Shown: piece after piece, positions 10,664 through 21,814 of the stretch | How positions within the stretch are numbered: position 1 is the first letter of the stretch | Layout of the letters: every line of letters starts with the position of its first letter | Source of the DNA: Rhizoclosmatium globosum | Taxonomy: Eukaryota > Chytridiomycota > Chytridiomycetes > Chytridiales > Chytriomycetaceae | DNA length: 64,000 nt | Reading direction: 5' to 3' | Assembly: GCA_002104985.1 (NCBI GenBank) | Contig: MCGO01000070.1 | Location: 62,001 to 126,000 of the forward strand | The notes under the pieces: generated by a model | The model's input: only the letters and a program-made list of their open reading frames with translations | What the model was told of the DNA's origin: nothing | Databases searched by the model: none | Program-made: the position numbers and the translations under genes

Positions 10664-11846
10664 TTAGCTATCCACAGCAGAGATCAAGTGAAAATCATCA
10701 TGAGGAGTGGAGTCGGCATAGATTGAGTGCTTACTGACGTACTTTTGAATGTACTTTAACGCATCATCAAGAGTGGGTAATTGCAGTGATAATTGATATT
10801 GGGTTTCCAATGTCAAACTTTTATTGGAATTCAGTAAATGGAAAAGATATGAAATATAGAGAATTACCAATTATTCTCAGCAACCTCAGTTGCAGCAGTA
10901 ACAGAGCCGAAAGAGATCATGTTTGGAAGATTTGGCGTAGCACGTTTGAAGACAGCAATCCAAGCAGGGACTAAAGAGAAGGGCCAAACAGTGGAGTCCT
11001 TCTTCTTTTCGATCTTGATCATGCAGGAAACCAAGACGAAGTCACCAGGGTGCAAGACAGCAGTATCACCTTGCAATGGATTTCCAAGCTCCTTAAGATT
11101 AAAGGATTTGGTAGCATCGTACAGCGGGATCACAAATTTTCCTTCAGCATTCGTGGAGAAAGGAATGTTTTCTGGGAGACTAGTTCTCTGGCGTTTGGTA
11201 GGGGTGAAACAGTCAACACGAGGTGGAGCAAAGTCGGACTTGATACGCGAGAATTGAATGTATTTATCGCCATTGTTAACCCCAAAACCGGATTTGTTCT
11301 TGGTGTGGGTTTCCCCAAGGTACTGGAAGAATTCTCTGACTTGTCTTACAGGAGTGCAACTGAAACTAAGAAGGGACGCGACATCAAAGTTAGCATTTGG
11401 GTTAGGAGGAGCAAACGTTAAATCCGTAAAGTTTGCAACCTTGACCATCATAGCATGCAGGGATGGAGTCGCGACTCTTTCTTTTGTCAAGCGGTTTAAA
11501 TAATAACCATCTAAAAATCGATTAAGAAATCGAATATGTAACAAATATTGGAAAAATTCATACATCCATTAAGACCAAAGTATTCCATGCCATAAAATTT
11601 TGGATTGCGCAGAGGATCATTAAGGCCAACAGCGTTGTCAGGGACACCTGAGACTACAGAGAACTTGTTGAAAACCTCAACCAAGTTATCGGGAATTTCG
11701 GTAAGTTGGACATGGTCAGGCATAAGGTAGTCCTCGGGATGGTTTGGAGCTGCGTCACTTGTGTCGACCCAGCCGGAAAAGTCGTTGCCACAGGAGGAAG
11801 AAGATCCAGAGTTGGATGGGGAGCTCAAGGAGGGATTCAAATTCAT
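10664..11846 (-). CDS. Helitron accessory protein 1, unknown function
   Basis: Exons 11846-11564, 11510-10868 and 10817-10664 join to 359 residues with matching phases. The N-terminus is Ser/Pro rich, followed by an acidic patch (DAAPNHPEDYLMPDHVQLTE). The central part contains a Lys/Arg cluster (TPTKRQRT) that could be a nuclear signal. Residues about 180-300 look like beta-strand-rich sequence (GKFVIPLYDATKSFN, GDFVLVSCMIKIEK, PAWIAVFKRA). An OB-fold, as in RPA-like proteins carried by some Helitrons, is conceivable but not shown. The last exon is helical. It lies wholly inside the element and is transcribed opposite to the Rep gene. The intact 359-codon frame argues for recent function. 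Confidence 0.65.
10805..10829. repeat. Element hairpin 1 (TTCCAAT/ATTGGAA)
   Basis: 7-bp arms with an 11-nt spacer, spanning the last intron's acceptor in accessory gene 1. First of a family confined to 10.8-20.4 kb. Confidence 0.6.
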
Positions 11847-12338
11847 TTTCTGAAGAAGATTTTGTGAGAGAAAGTGAAAGGGGATGCGTCCTTTTTAAGG
11901 GAATTTGGGAGGCACAGTTCATTAAAAAATCCGATGAAAATCTCAACAAAGCCACAGAAAAATTGGCAAGCCGAAGAAGAATATTCCAATCATTAATTCA
12001 AAATCCAATTAAAGAAATTATTGGAATGAAAAAAGGAAAGAAATAAATGGGGGACAAAATTTTACCGGCATTGAGTCTGCTTACAATTCAAGGGGGAAGG
12101 AAATACGAGATTGAGTGGCTAAGAGCCAAGCACGTAATCACAAAACACAGGAATACACAATATGCACAATGGGTAGACAGGAAGGAAACGGGAGAAAAAT
12201 GCATAAGAAATGAAAGGAAGGGAATAAAATATCGTTATCACAACAAATTGAGTCGAGCAATTAGGGTTATGGTCCACAAGAACAATCCTTGCAAAAACTT
12301 CCCTTGAATGCAGACACCTGACAGATCGTCCCCTTTGA
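11847..12338. other. Internal non-coding segment of the element, divergent promoter region
   Basis: Between the start of accessory gene 1 and the open frame of accessory gene 2. It holds one hairpin of the element-specific family (11983-12027, arms ATTCCAAT/ATTGGAAT). A frame open at 12047-12307 has odd composition and no splice partner, so I do not call it. Confidence 0.4.
11983..12027. repeat. Element hairpin 2 (ATTCCAAT/ATTGGAAT)
   Basis: Perfect 8-bp arms with a longer spacer, in the non-coding segment upstream of both accessory genes. Confidence 0.5.
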
Positions 12339-13724
12339 ACTACTCAACAACGGCCATGCGGGTCAAACACACCTGATACCTCCCGTGCAATTATAAACAA
12401 TGAAGCAAGCGGGAGTGCATTGAGGGACGGTGGTGGAGCTCCTTCAAACATTGACATCAATGACCACGCAGTGGATGAGGACGCAGAAGAATTGGAAAGG
12501 GACGACGAGGAGTCTGTAAACGTCGTAAGTATTTAGATCTTACACTAAATCATCTAACGGTGCAACAATAGAGTCGTCAACCACCATCTTTTGAATCGAT
12601 CTTGCAAGTGTATGAAAGTGTACCAACAGGAGGATTTGTTGTTGAATACCAGGACATGGAGAAAAACACTGGATTGGCTGCGAATTCAATGCTTGTAAGT
12701 ATGATGGCAAGTGCTGCACCTATTGTGAAGGATATGGAGGCAGGAGCTGCCTTCAAACTGGCTGTTGTGGACATAATGGAGGTGGCAAAGAAATGCGCAG
12801 AAAGTATTCTTGAACAGTATAAGGAAGTTAGTGGGGCGCTGTTCTATATTTGCATGGTGTGGATTAGGTTGGTGACTTCCAATAACTTTGAATTATTGGA
12901 AACCCTAAATTGTTGAAATCAGAATTTATGTTGAACCGGAAATCTCATGGGAAGAATTTGTGTAAGTGCTCCTGAGGTTAAGAAGGGTCGAAAGGCAGCT
13001 ACTGGAACAACACTTGACACTGTCGCCAGAAGTGTTAAAAACGCAGTCAACCACGTTGAAGCAATTATTGACAAACTTCAAATGTTTTCTGATTGCAAAT
13101 TGTATGTTGAGCGTCTGGAATCAATGAAAAACAAGTTTGAGAAGATTAGTTTTATAATGGAGAAGTGTGCAATGTGAGTGGTAGTAGTCATGGGTTTACT
13201 TTTATTAATGTGTCTTATAGGAGATTTCATCAACTACTTGTTGAGGTGTTTAGTGCACGTTGCGATGGAAAATACGATCGAATTCCAAAATTTGACAAGT
13301 TTGGAAAGTCACATATGGTAGACACACTGAAGTGGCTGAACAAGTTCATTACTATTCACGTATCTGATACTGGCAAGGGAAAATCTGCAAAGGGCAAGAA
13401 GGGATTGGCTGGAACTAAGAATCAAATCATTAGTTTTCTTGGTGCACAAAGGTAGTCTTTTTGACATCTGTGGAAGTCGCGAAGAAAAGGAATGCAGTCA
13501 AAAACAGTTTCATAGTCGGAGTCAGTGATGATGACAAATCGGAAATGGAAGAGGAGAAACTCCAAGTAAAGAAGAAGAAGAAGGTTCAACCTACTGTGAG
13601 TGAAGAGGCTGAAGTGTTTGTGTTGAACATAAAGGGGCGGGATGTGCGCGTTCAGGTGATGGATGGCATGGAAGCATTGGCTAACTTTCAGAAGGATGAA
13701 GATGGCAGAATAGTTATTGATTAA
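12339..13724 (+). CDS. Helitron accessory protein 2, unknown function (5' end uncertain)
   Basis: Exons 12339-12524, 12572-12867, 12923-12959, 12995-13173, 13221-13441 and 13477-13724 give 388 codons in one frame, although no ATG is found after the upstream TGA at 12336. A further 5' exon is likely. The protein starts acidic (DEDAEELERDDEE), is largely helical (AFKLAVVDIMEVAKKCAESI, VKNAVNHVEAIIDKL), has a Lys/Gly linker (GKGKSAKGKKG) and ends in a Lys-rich plus acidic tail (KKKKKV). I recognise no family. The helical N-terminal part loosely recalls helical adaptor domains of fungal NLR proteins, but this is only an impression. The 35-nt intron at 12960 is the weakest call. Confidence 0.5.
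12877..12901. repeat. Element hairpin 3, 9-7-9 layout
   Basis: TTCCAATAA, 7-nt loop, TTATTGGAA; arms pair over 9 of 9 bases. It lies inside the intron 12868-12922 of accessory gene 2. Confidence 0.75.
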
Positions 13725-13830
13725 TTTAATCAATGCTTTGATGCTTGGGCTGGGATTTTGCAATAAAGAAAAAGGCAGTTGATGCAACTCCCTTTTTTTC
13801 TTTCTGAAAATCAAAGGACATTCCTGCCAG

Positions 13831-16800
13831 ATGTGGAGACCACTTGTTGGTAAGAGCTCAAGAAGTATGTGTTCCAATAATACTGATTTATTGGAATAGG
13901 GAAATCACGTTTCACAGTAACTTTTTCGAGAATGAATCCTGGAATCAAATCAATGAACAGTTCGCCAAGAACGCCAATTGATCGGTTTAGTCAATTTATT
14001 GCATCACCTTTCTCTACTCGTGTAGAGTTGTCTCCCTATCGAGGATTAGTTCCACTGCCTAATTCTAGCTTTGGAACATCTGTTGAATCACCAAGTGCCA
14101 ATGTTGTTCCATCTTTGAATGACATACTGGATACTGCACTTAGACGTAGTGCTCGTATTTCCCTGTTACCATTGAGAAGTTTGGCTGGTATGGAAGAATC
14201 TTCTCCTTCACTTGTTCTTGGTAGAAGGGGGCAGATTCTTTCATCGTCTCCTAATGCCTCCCGCAAGCGTAAAACTCGTCAAGCAATGTCGTCAGATGAT
14301 CGTTTGAAAGAGTCTCAGTCACGGGCTAATCGGCGTCGTAATGCATCTCCTACAGGTAAAGCCTCTGAACGCCTTCAAAACGCTGCCTCCCACAAGAATG
14401 CATATTCTGTTCTTCAAGAGAGTGAACGCCTTGCAAAAGTTTACTCTCAACAGGAGCTGGATGATTTGGATAGGAATTATGCATTTGGTCAGCAAACATC
14501 TCAAAAGGAATTGTACGAGGCTTGTGCCAACAGGTTGTCATTCTTTTCAATGACCAAACACTGTTGTTTAGTTTGTGATTGTGATACTGTCAAGGAGGAA
14601 ATGAATTATTCACCTGTCACTGACAAGTACAAGGTTTGCATAGTTGTTCTGTGAACTTGTATTTATTTAAATATTCAGGCACTCCAAAAAGTCTTAGCTG
14701 TTCCAGATATTGTCATGAATGGCATTGACAAACTGTTGCTTGACCAGTATGACGTCAGCCATTTTGATGCCAGATTAAATGGATTGCTTCTCAGTCCAGA
14801 TGGCTTCTACTATAACTTGGATGGGGTTCATCACTCTGTTACAGCTTTTGACTGTACTCTCATGTTTGAATCAGAGCCAGATTATTTGGAAGAAGTTGCA
14901 GCATCCGACTTGCTTGTTGGTATTTGTTCATCATGTGATGAGTCACTGACACGTGAAAATGAGGACACAAATGAATGTGTAGCGAACCCATCTGGGCAAT
15001 TGATTGGAATTGTCTCTCGTAAACCAGTTGAATCAATTGCAAATGGAAATTGGATTGGACGCTTACCTGGATCATTCCCAAAAACTATAAACCGAACAAC
15101 AGAAAATGTTGTTTCTTTGATGCATCCATGCATCTATCTCTCCTCAGTAATTGGCAACCTGGAACGTAAAACCCTCAAATCACATCATTACATCCTGAAG
15201 AATGCAAATCCAGTATTGCATCAAGTACCAGCAAGAATCAATTCAACGTTACGGTTCACTTTTGTTGGAACTTTTACACCAGAAGAGATTGCTGAACAAA
15301 AGGCAAGACATGCGTCTCAAGAATGTGCATTTGATCTTCTCACATTTTTTGAGAATCATCACATTGGCTACATTGAACATGCTGAATTCATTAAGCCAAG
15401 AAATGAATGGGACAGGGAGGAAAACGAAGGTAATTTGAATCCAATAATGCAAATTTATTGGAAGTAACACAGAATAGTGTTTGTCAACAGGGCCCAATCA
15501 AGTGATGCAGCAGTAAATGAAAAGCTTGTATCTCTGCTAAACCATACAGCCTACAACACTGGCACTGCTGCTGAGTTGAAAGAGGATTCCATATCACACT
15601 TGATTGTCAATCCTTCACAAAGTAAAGAGCCACCAAGGGACTTTGCAGTCTTCAACTCAAATCATTTGACACGCGATCACAAACTGCAGAATCTTCCTTT
15701 GTATTTCCCTACCCTTGTTCCGTTTGGGCGAGGGTGGACACATGAAGAACGAGAAGTTCATTTATCTCCAATGCGAATGGCCAAAAGAGCTTTAAAACTT
15801 CATGGCGGTTCATTTGCAAGACATTGGGGTTATATTGCACTTGTTTATGACTACTGTCAACTTCAAAATTCATTCAATCAGCAGTATTTGTCTATGAGCG
15901 TTAAAAAGGATGCTATAGCAAAACAGCAATTCACAAAACAAGATATTCATGTGTGCTACAATCATCAACGAGAAATGGAGGATCATTTGAAACAAGGTGT
16001 CACAATGCCTGAAACACCAGATGCTGTTAAACGCCTGCTTGATATCAAAAAGATGGTACTCCCAGGTCTGAGGGCATTTGTTGGATCAGATGAATCACGT
16101 TCAAGTGCACTGCATGCAGCGTTTGGAATTCAAAGAAGACTGGGGACTGCAAACTTCTTCACAACAATTTCACCTGCCACAAACCGAACTTGGATCATTG
16201 CCATTAATTGTGGTCTTTTGAATGGGGAACATTGTGAACTTAAATTCAGCATTGGGCAGCTTGACATGGTTGAGGCAGAAGCTGATCTTTCTAGTCTTAA
16301 ACTTCCCAATTCATCAGATAGGGCCAAAGCAGCCGGAGAAAACCCCTATGAGTGTGCTGATTATGCCCGTAGAGTACTAGATGTGTTTATGACATATTTT
16401 TTGGGATGGGACTTCAAATATGCTCTACCAAGGAGAGGTGGAGGGTTCATCGGAGTTACACGATGGGCAACTTCGTCAGCCGAAACACAAAAACTGGGAG
16501 ACATACACTTTCATATAGTTGCATCGGTGTATGGATTACCAAGAACTTCAAAAGAGTTTCGAGAAAAGCTTCAAGTGAAGGAGTTCATAGACCGGTACGA
16601 GCACAGGTACTTTCAATAATAACTAAATATTGGAATTATAGGTTTATCAACTTCAGAGACATTCTTCTTAGTACCAACCCTCCACTTGGATGCTCTGAAA
16701 ATACATGCCCTAAAGAAGGATGCACTGGCATACTTGAAGCGGTCAAAATTCCTGGAGAAGCGTTTATGCGGCCAAAGCACAGTATTGTTGAAAACAGCCA

Positions 16801-19800
16801 ATTCAAGAGTGGATTCAAGGCTGTGGCCACTTCACGTTGTACAAAGTGTTCAGCAGAGTTTGGACATAAGGATGTTTTGGAAGAAAGAATCCGAGCCTTT
16901 GCAGCAGCAAGACACATAGACATTTCTCCTACTGCAATTGATGAGTTTAGATGTACTCCACCTAAAAAATTGTTTGAACAGTCAGACACAGATCTTTGCT
17001 TATTTGCAATGTGCATTCTAGAATTTCAGTTCCATCATGCTACTCATACTACAACTTGCTTTAAATGTACCTCAAGAACTCCAAATGCTGTGGTGTGTCG
17101 ATTTCTGTTTCCCAAAGTGGCACATCTGTTGGAGACATCTATTGATCCAGATACCTGCATTATCACCCCTTTCCGAGCTATTGGATCAGAATACTATAAC
17201 TTGTGTGAAAAGAATTGGGCACGCTTATCTTTGGATAACATGGATCTTCAGATCCTAATCAATTCAAGTACAAGGAAATCTACTGCCTACACCATTAAAT
17301 ACACATTCAAGCGCCAGTCACTTGAATCATCTGTTATTATGAGAATTGGTCTCTACACTAAAACCATGGATTCCCTGTTGGAAAGGGAGAAAAATGGAAC
17401 TTTGACAAATGAGGAATTTGGATTACGGATGATCAACAAGTTCTTATACACGCTATCAAAACCTGTGGAAATATGCACAACTCTGGCAGCTTATATCATT
17501 CTCACAGATGGAGCTCTATTTGTAAGTACACACAAGTTTGTCTATGCAAATTTGGCACATATATGTGCCAGTTTTCATGACACTTCTATATCTGAGGAAA
17601 CTGTGGATATTTCGGTGTCTATGGCTGCTGTTTCAAGTGATACTGCTGAGTTGTGTCCAATGAAATACTATTGGGAAAGGGGTATCAGTGATTTACCAGA
17701 ATTACAAACTCTCAACTACATTGATTGTGTTGAATGCTATCATTTGGTTGGAACCAAATCAGGGGGTAAGCATTGGGTTCGGAATTTGTATGGTGCACGT
17801 AAGGTTCTTGTTATCAATGGCCGGCAGTTACCAAACAAGGCAAAAGACCTCTCTGAGAGTGATACAGAATTCTACTACAAAGGAATGCTCTGTTTATTCA
17901 AACCAACACAATCCTCAACAGGTCTTCTTTATCAATCAGGTAAAATTCAATGTTGATTCAAATTGTTCTTACACTTTTGCAACAGGACAATCATATGAGC
18001 AACCATACAAACAATTTCTATTGGAAGGTTCTGACATACAAGTGAAGGCTGCTCAACTTCATGAGCAATTAAATGCTAATCACTATGAAAGTAATGAAAA
18101 GGATTTCCTGAACTTAGAAGAGACTGATGAAGAGTGTATCCTCCGGAACCACCCAACTCAAAATTTAAGCAATGTCAGTTCAGAAGGACATCCATCAGAA
18201 CTAGATGAGGACAATGATGCATTATATGACTTTGAACAAGAAATGGCTGATTCTCTTAACAGAATGATGCAGCATGATGAAGAAATTGTGGGAGCAAGCC
18301 TGCAATCAGCAATATCCCACACAGTTGAGAACAGTCCTCAAGCTCCACAAGTTCAAATTCCTCAACTTGACTCAATTGAGCAATATATGAAAGCTTTTGC
18401 CTCACCTGATCAAGCACAACCAGAGCTGTTTAATGGAGTGAGTCGATATGCTGTTATACCTAAGAGAGAACGAATTGTTGTTTTGCAGCAATTATTTTTC
18501 CCAGTTCCCTGGGTTGACCCAACACCCCTGGGTAAACCTGATCCGTCAGTTCTGTCAGATTTTCCAACAATTGCTGCAGTTTCTTTGGCCTTTCGACTGG
18601 ACTTCTGGCAGCATTATGTATTCGAAACTTATGGGAGACATCTACTTTACCTCTATCTTCGGGATGCCAAAGACCCTGTTGATCAGTTTGAGGAGTATTA
18701 CTACAAACTGGAGCCACAACTGGTTGGATACCTTGGGGGTGAAGCAGGAACTGGAAAGTCTGCTGTAATTGCTGCCTTGCTTACATTTGCAACCTTGTGG
18801 GGACGTCGGAATACAATTGAAACAATGTCTTTTATGGGACTGGCTGGGTTAATGATAGACGGAGACACTATTCACTCATACCGATCACTGAAGATTGATT
18901 TGAATGCCTCTTCAGAAATTGGCCATGCTGTTAAAATGAAAATTCAAAATGTATACCTATCCATCATTGATGAAGTCTCTATGACCAAGATTGATGTAAT
19001 GGGTGCTGCTGAACAGAGGACTCGAGAAGCATGCCGTGGTAAACCTGGCTGCACTAAAGTGTGGGCTGGGAAGCATATTTTGATGGGAGGGGACTTTTTA
19101 CAACTTCCTCCAGTGAAAGGAAAACCAATTTTTACAGAGGGACTGCCAGAATCAGCAGATAACTCATTCACTGCATATGGCCGGGAGCTGTGGAAGTCTG
19201 TTAACTTTGTTGTATTTTTGCTTAAGGTTTGTAAATCTGAGAAATCCAATAATTGACACATATTGGAAATAGGTATGGAGACAAGCCAATGATTCACGAT
19301 TTCTCCAAATTCTGGGACGTATGAGATGGGGGCACTAACTCAACAGGATGTTGATGTTTTGAATCAGCATACTGTCACGAATATTGATAGACATTCACTT
19401 CCTCTTCTTGATGCTGGAGTTGATTTCTTTGCACCTGTTGCAACGGCATTAAATATGGAACGAAGTGCAGTAATTCGTAGCATGATTTTGGAAATGTGCC
19501 GGGAAAAACAACTTTGCTGCTACCAAATCCGGGCAGCGCCATCAAATGGCAGGCACAAGGCTGAGCTCAAGCGGGTTGATTACTTGAATGACGATAGTAC
19601 CAGCAAGATCCCTTTGGTTTTGCAATTCTACATTGGAATGGCAATTATGATCACAAAGCGAATTCCTGAGCTGGAGCATCTCAAACTTTTTGCCAATGGG
19701 ACACTCTGTTGGGTGTTGGGGTTCACTGAGTCCCCAAATGAGTCTTTCGAAACTTCCCTTGTGGAAGGAGTTCTCATAAAACAGTTTCGACGAGTGCCAA

Positions 19801-20282
19801 GACTCTTATGGGTCAAAGTTCGTGGTTGCAAGCGTGTTCTGGTTTCTGGTTGTCCAGTTGGGGTGATTGGAATACCTCCAAGATGCATGAGCGTTGCTAT
19901 AAATATGCCAAACACTGGGACCAAGTGGTCTCCTACCCTTCAGCAATATCCTTGCATTCCCGCATTAGCTTGTACTCCTGAGAAGCTGCAAGGTGTAACA
20001 TTAGATCATTGGATTACAATATCGCAATTAGATCGACCAAATTTCAACCCGCAAACATTATACGTTGCATTTTCACGTGTACGCGAATTACGATGGATCA
20101 GGCTTACCACAAAACTCTCCCTTCAATATGTTCGAAAGTTCAAACCTCCTAAACGGTTTGTGAAGGCCATGGTTGATCTCATTGGAAAAATCTCTCTACC
20201 TGACTACATTTCTCCGGAAATCCGGCAGGACTTTGGAGTGTGGAAGGAAACTCAGCTCCAGTTTGCTGCACCATACTTGTAA
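13831..20282 (+). CDS. Helitron Rep/PIF1-type helicase, one frameshift
   Basis: Exons 13831-13849, 13900-14633, 14679-15429, 15478-16606, 16642-17939, 17986-19226 and 19273-20282; about 2060 residues if one missing base is allowed. The order is that of fungal Helitrons: a DUF6570-like region (ICSSCDESL, GNWIGRLPG), a Rep/HUH nuclease (FFTTISPATNRT, then LGDIHFHIVASVYGLP with the HxH pair), CRFLFP, and a two-tyrosine segment (AYTIKYTFK). The PIF1-like helicase follows: Walker A GEAGTGKS, Walker B IIDEVSM, MGGDFLQLPPV, and motifs V/VI (TPEKLQGVTLD, LYVAFSRVRE). After VWRQAND...GRMRWG the frame breaks in a five-G run at 19328-19332; a six-G run would continue into ALTQQDVDVL. The first exon start depends on a hairpin intron. 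Confidence 0.85.
13872..13896. repeat. Element hairpin 4, 9-7-9 layout
   Basis: TTCCAATAA, loop TACTGAT, TTATTGGAA; perfect 9-bp arms. It fills the 3' half of the first Rep-gene intron (13850-13899), ending 3 nt before its AG; the loop contains a branch-like CTGAT. Confidence 0.75.
15440..15462. repeat. Element hairpin 5
   Basis: TCCAATAA, 7-nt loop, TTATTGGA; 8 of 8 bases pair. It lies inside the Rep-gene intron 15430-15477. Confidence 0.7.
16611..16635. repeat. Element hairpin 6, degenerate 9-7-9
   Basis: TTTCAATAA, loop TAACTAA, ATATTGGAA; same geometry with mismatches. It takes up most of the 35-nt Rep-gene intron 16607-16641, and the loop holds a CTAA branch-like site. Confidence 0.6.
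19245..19267. repeat. Element hairpin 7
   Basis: TCCAATA, 9-nt spacer, TATTGGA; perfect 7-bp arms inside the Rep-gene intron 19227-19272, ending 5 nt before its AG end. Confidence 0.65.
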
Positions 20283-20332
20283 AACTTTCCAAAATTTGGT
20301 TTGTGCGTCTTATTTGGTTTATCAATGATAAC

Positions 20333-20355
20333 TCCAATAAAAGCATGTTATTGGA
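20333..20355. repeat. Element hairpin 8
   Basis: TCCAATAA, 7-nt loop, TTATTGGA; perfect 8-bp arms, 51 bp after the Rep-gene stop codon and 116 bp before the right edge. It could be part of a terminator or of the element's end signals. Confidence 0.65.
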
Positions 20356-20452
20356 AATTAGTCATCACGTGACTCACCAACTTTGCAAAGTGACCTTGGC
20401 GGGGTTTGAAGTGGGTGCCTACACGGCCGGACGGAGAAAAACCACCTCTAGC

Positions 20453-20468
20453 TTTTAGCAGGCTAAAA
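20453..20468. other. Terminal palindrome at the right end of the element
   Basis: TTTTAGC-AG-GCTAAAA: a 7-bp stem with a 2-nt loop, ending 3 bp before the inferred element edge. Hairpins near the 3' end are a general Helitron feature thought to stop rolling-circle copying. No CTRR follows. Confidence 0.65.
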
Positions 20469-20471
20469 AGG
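20459..20471 (-). repeat. Right inverted repeat of the Helitron-like element
   Basis: CAGGCTAAAAAGG, pairing over 13 of 13 bases with 10576-10588. It is directly followed by resumed mucin coding sequence. Confidence 0.8.
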
Positions 20472-21814
20472 ACTACAACTGATACCACTACTTCGACGAC
20501 AACGTCTTTGAGTTCAACAGACACAACAACAACAAGCCGAACCACAAGCACAACATTCACTTTGTCCACATCAGAAATGACATATTCTTCAAATGCCATA
20601 ACTTCATCAGCTGTATCCTCAACATCCATGGCTTCAACATCTGCAAAAGAGACTGGCAACCCAGCTTCTACATCTGTGACTTCATCTTCAATGATTTCTT
20701 CATTGACTCAAAGTTCTGCTGATCTCGCCTCTACTGTAACGAAAGCCGTGACATCTGTGACAACAAGTCCAACCAACAACTTAACTACTGCCGCGCAATT
20801 GCTGTCCACATATGAAACAACTTCACGTTCAATATTCGCGACAGTAACTAGAGCCGCTCCGTCCTCGTCTCGAATGGTTTCCACGATTATTTCTCCGTCA
20901 GTCACGGTTTTTACTGTTCCCTCACCGCTTCCATCCGTCTGTACTGTCAACGTTGCCCCGACTTATCTTTTGGAGGTCGCAGCCGGACCAATTCCATTAA
21001 CAAAAGCACTATCGAAGTACAATGGCGATGTCACCTCCATCGTTGCTACTTTAAATCAATTGTTGCCAGCTTCGTTGAATCAATTGAATGCTGCACAAGT
21101 TACTTCCTCGTTGTTCAGTGTCGTTGAGCCAATTCAGCCCGGGGGAAATCCTACTACTTTCCTTGGTGCTGATTTTACTGATGGTTCTAATGCCGTGGTT
21201 GTGTTGATTACGAGTTCCCAGTATAAGGTTCGGAATTTGATATTTGTATGAAAACAAAAACACTAATTGTATCGAATCCAGTTCAACGGCTTACCTGGTC
21301 CGCTCGATATTCAGACTTATGGAATTGTACTGTTTCTATTAAGGTTATTGCGATTCCAGGTGGAGGAGTTGGTTTTGGGTATGTTCTTGATGAAACCATC
21401 AAAAGCGAATGGTTCTCGATGCAGTTGAGTGGAAACGGAACACAGTTAATTGTTTCAGTATACACGGAGCACATGGTTCTAGCTTCGATCTCATTTTCGG
21501 TAACCGCCACGAGAAAGAGGGACAATTCGGACGTTGGATTTGTTGTCATCAACGGGGTAGGTTTTAGCCGAACCCTCACAGCTACTACTATCGCAAGCAC
21601 AAGAACGACAATTTCTCCGGCTGGAACTACTCTTTCCGCATCCTTGACTACGTTGAACCAACTCTCGTTCTCATTAAAGCTGAATCCATCGACAAGTAAC
21701 ATTGAAACCTCAACTACTATCAAACCAACAATCAAAATTAATTTGGTCTCTGGAACAATGTCCACCTTTGGCTCTGGTTTCTTGTTAACTATAGTTTCGA
21801 TGTGGTTTTTTTGA
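20472..21814 (+). pseudogene. Mucin-like protein, 3' half, after the Helitron-like insertion
   Basis: Continues the gene begun at 9426. A Ser/Thr repeat tract (TTTDTTTSTTTSLSS), then a conserved segment (VCTVNVAPTYLLEVA, LLPASLNQLNAAQVTSSLF, FLGADFTDGSNAVVVLI), an intron at about 21229-21281, and a last exon. In that exon the frame breaks near 21323: about 7 nt are missing compared with the paralogue at 51583. Homology resumes in another frame (IAIPGGGVGFGYVLDE) to a hydrophobic C-terminus (FGSGFLLTIVSMWFF), as in GPI-anchored or membrane-bound wall proteins. With the transposon and this frameshift the gene is doubly broken. Confidence 0.75.

Larger units (their letters stand above)
10551..20471 (+). 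mobile_element. Helitron-like element with Rep/helicase and two accessory genes (9,921 bp)
   Basis: Removing 10551-20471 rejoins the mucin-like gene in frame (codons ACG ACT on the left, ACT ACA ACT on the right). The host site is therefore T/A, or a 3-bp ACT duplication. Inside lie a Rep-helicase gene (13831-20282), an unknown gene on the minus strand (10664-11846) and an unknown gene on the plus strand (12339-13724). Near the ends is a perfect 13-bp inverted repeat, 25 bp inside the left edge but exactly at the right edge, and a palindrome closes the right end. Classical Helitrons lack inverted repeats and end in CTRR; asymmetric inverted ends are described for Helentron/Helitron2-type elements, so I place it near those. 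Confidence 0.8.

Noticed and set aside
12047..12307. 86-codon plus-strand ORF inside the Helitron-like element
   Set aside because: Unusual composition, no splice partner or recognisable domain; treated as non-coding.
20440..20471. Classical Helitron CTRR terminus
   Set aside because: CTAG occurs at 20448-20451 but not at the position required by the restored host frame; the palindrome ends in AGG instead.
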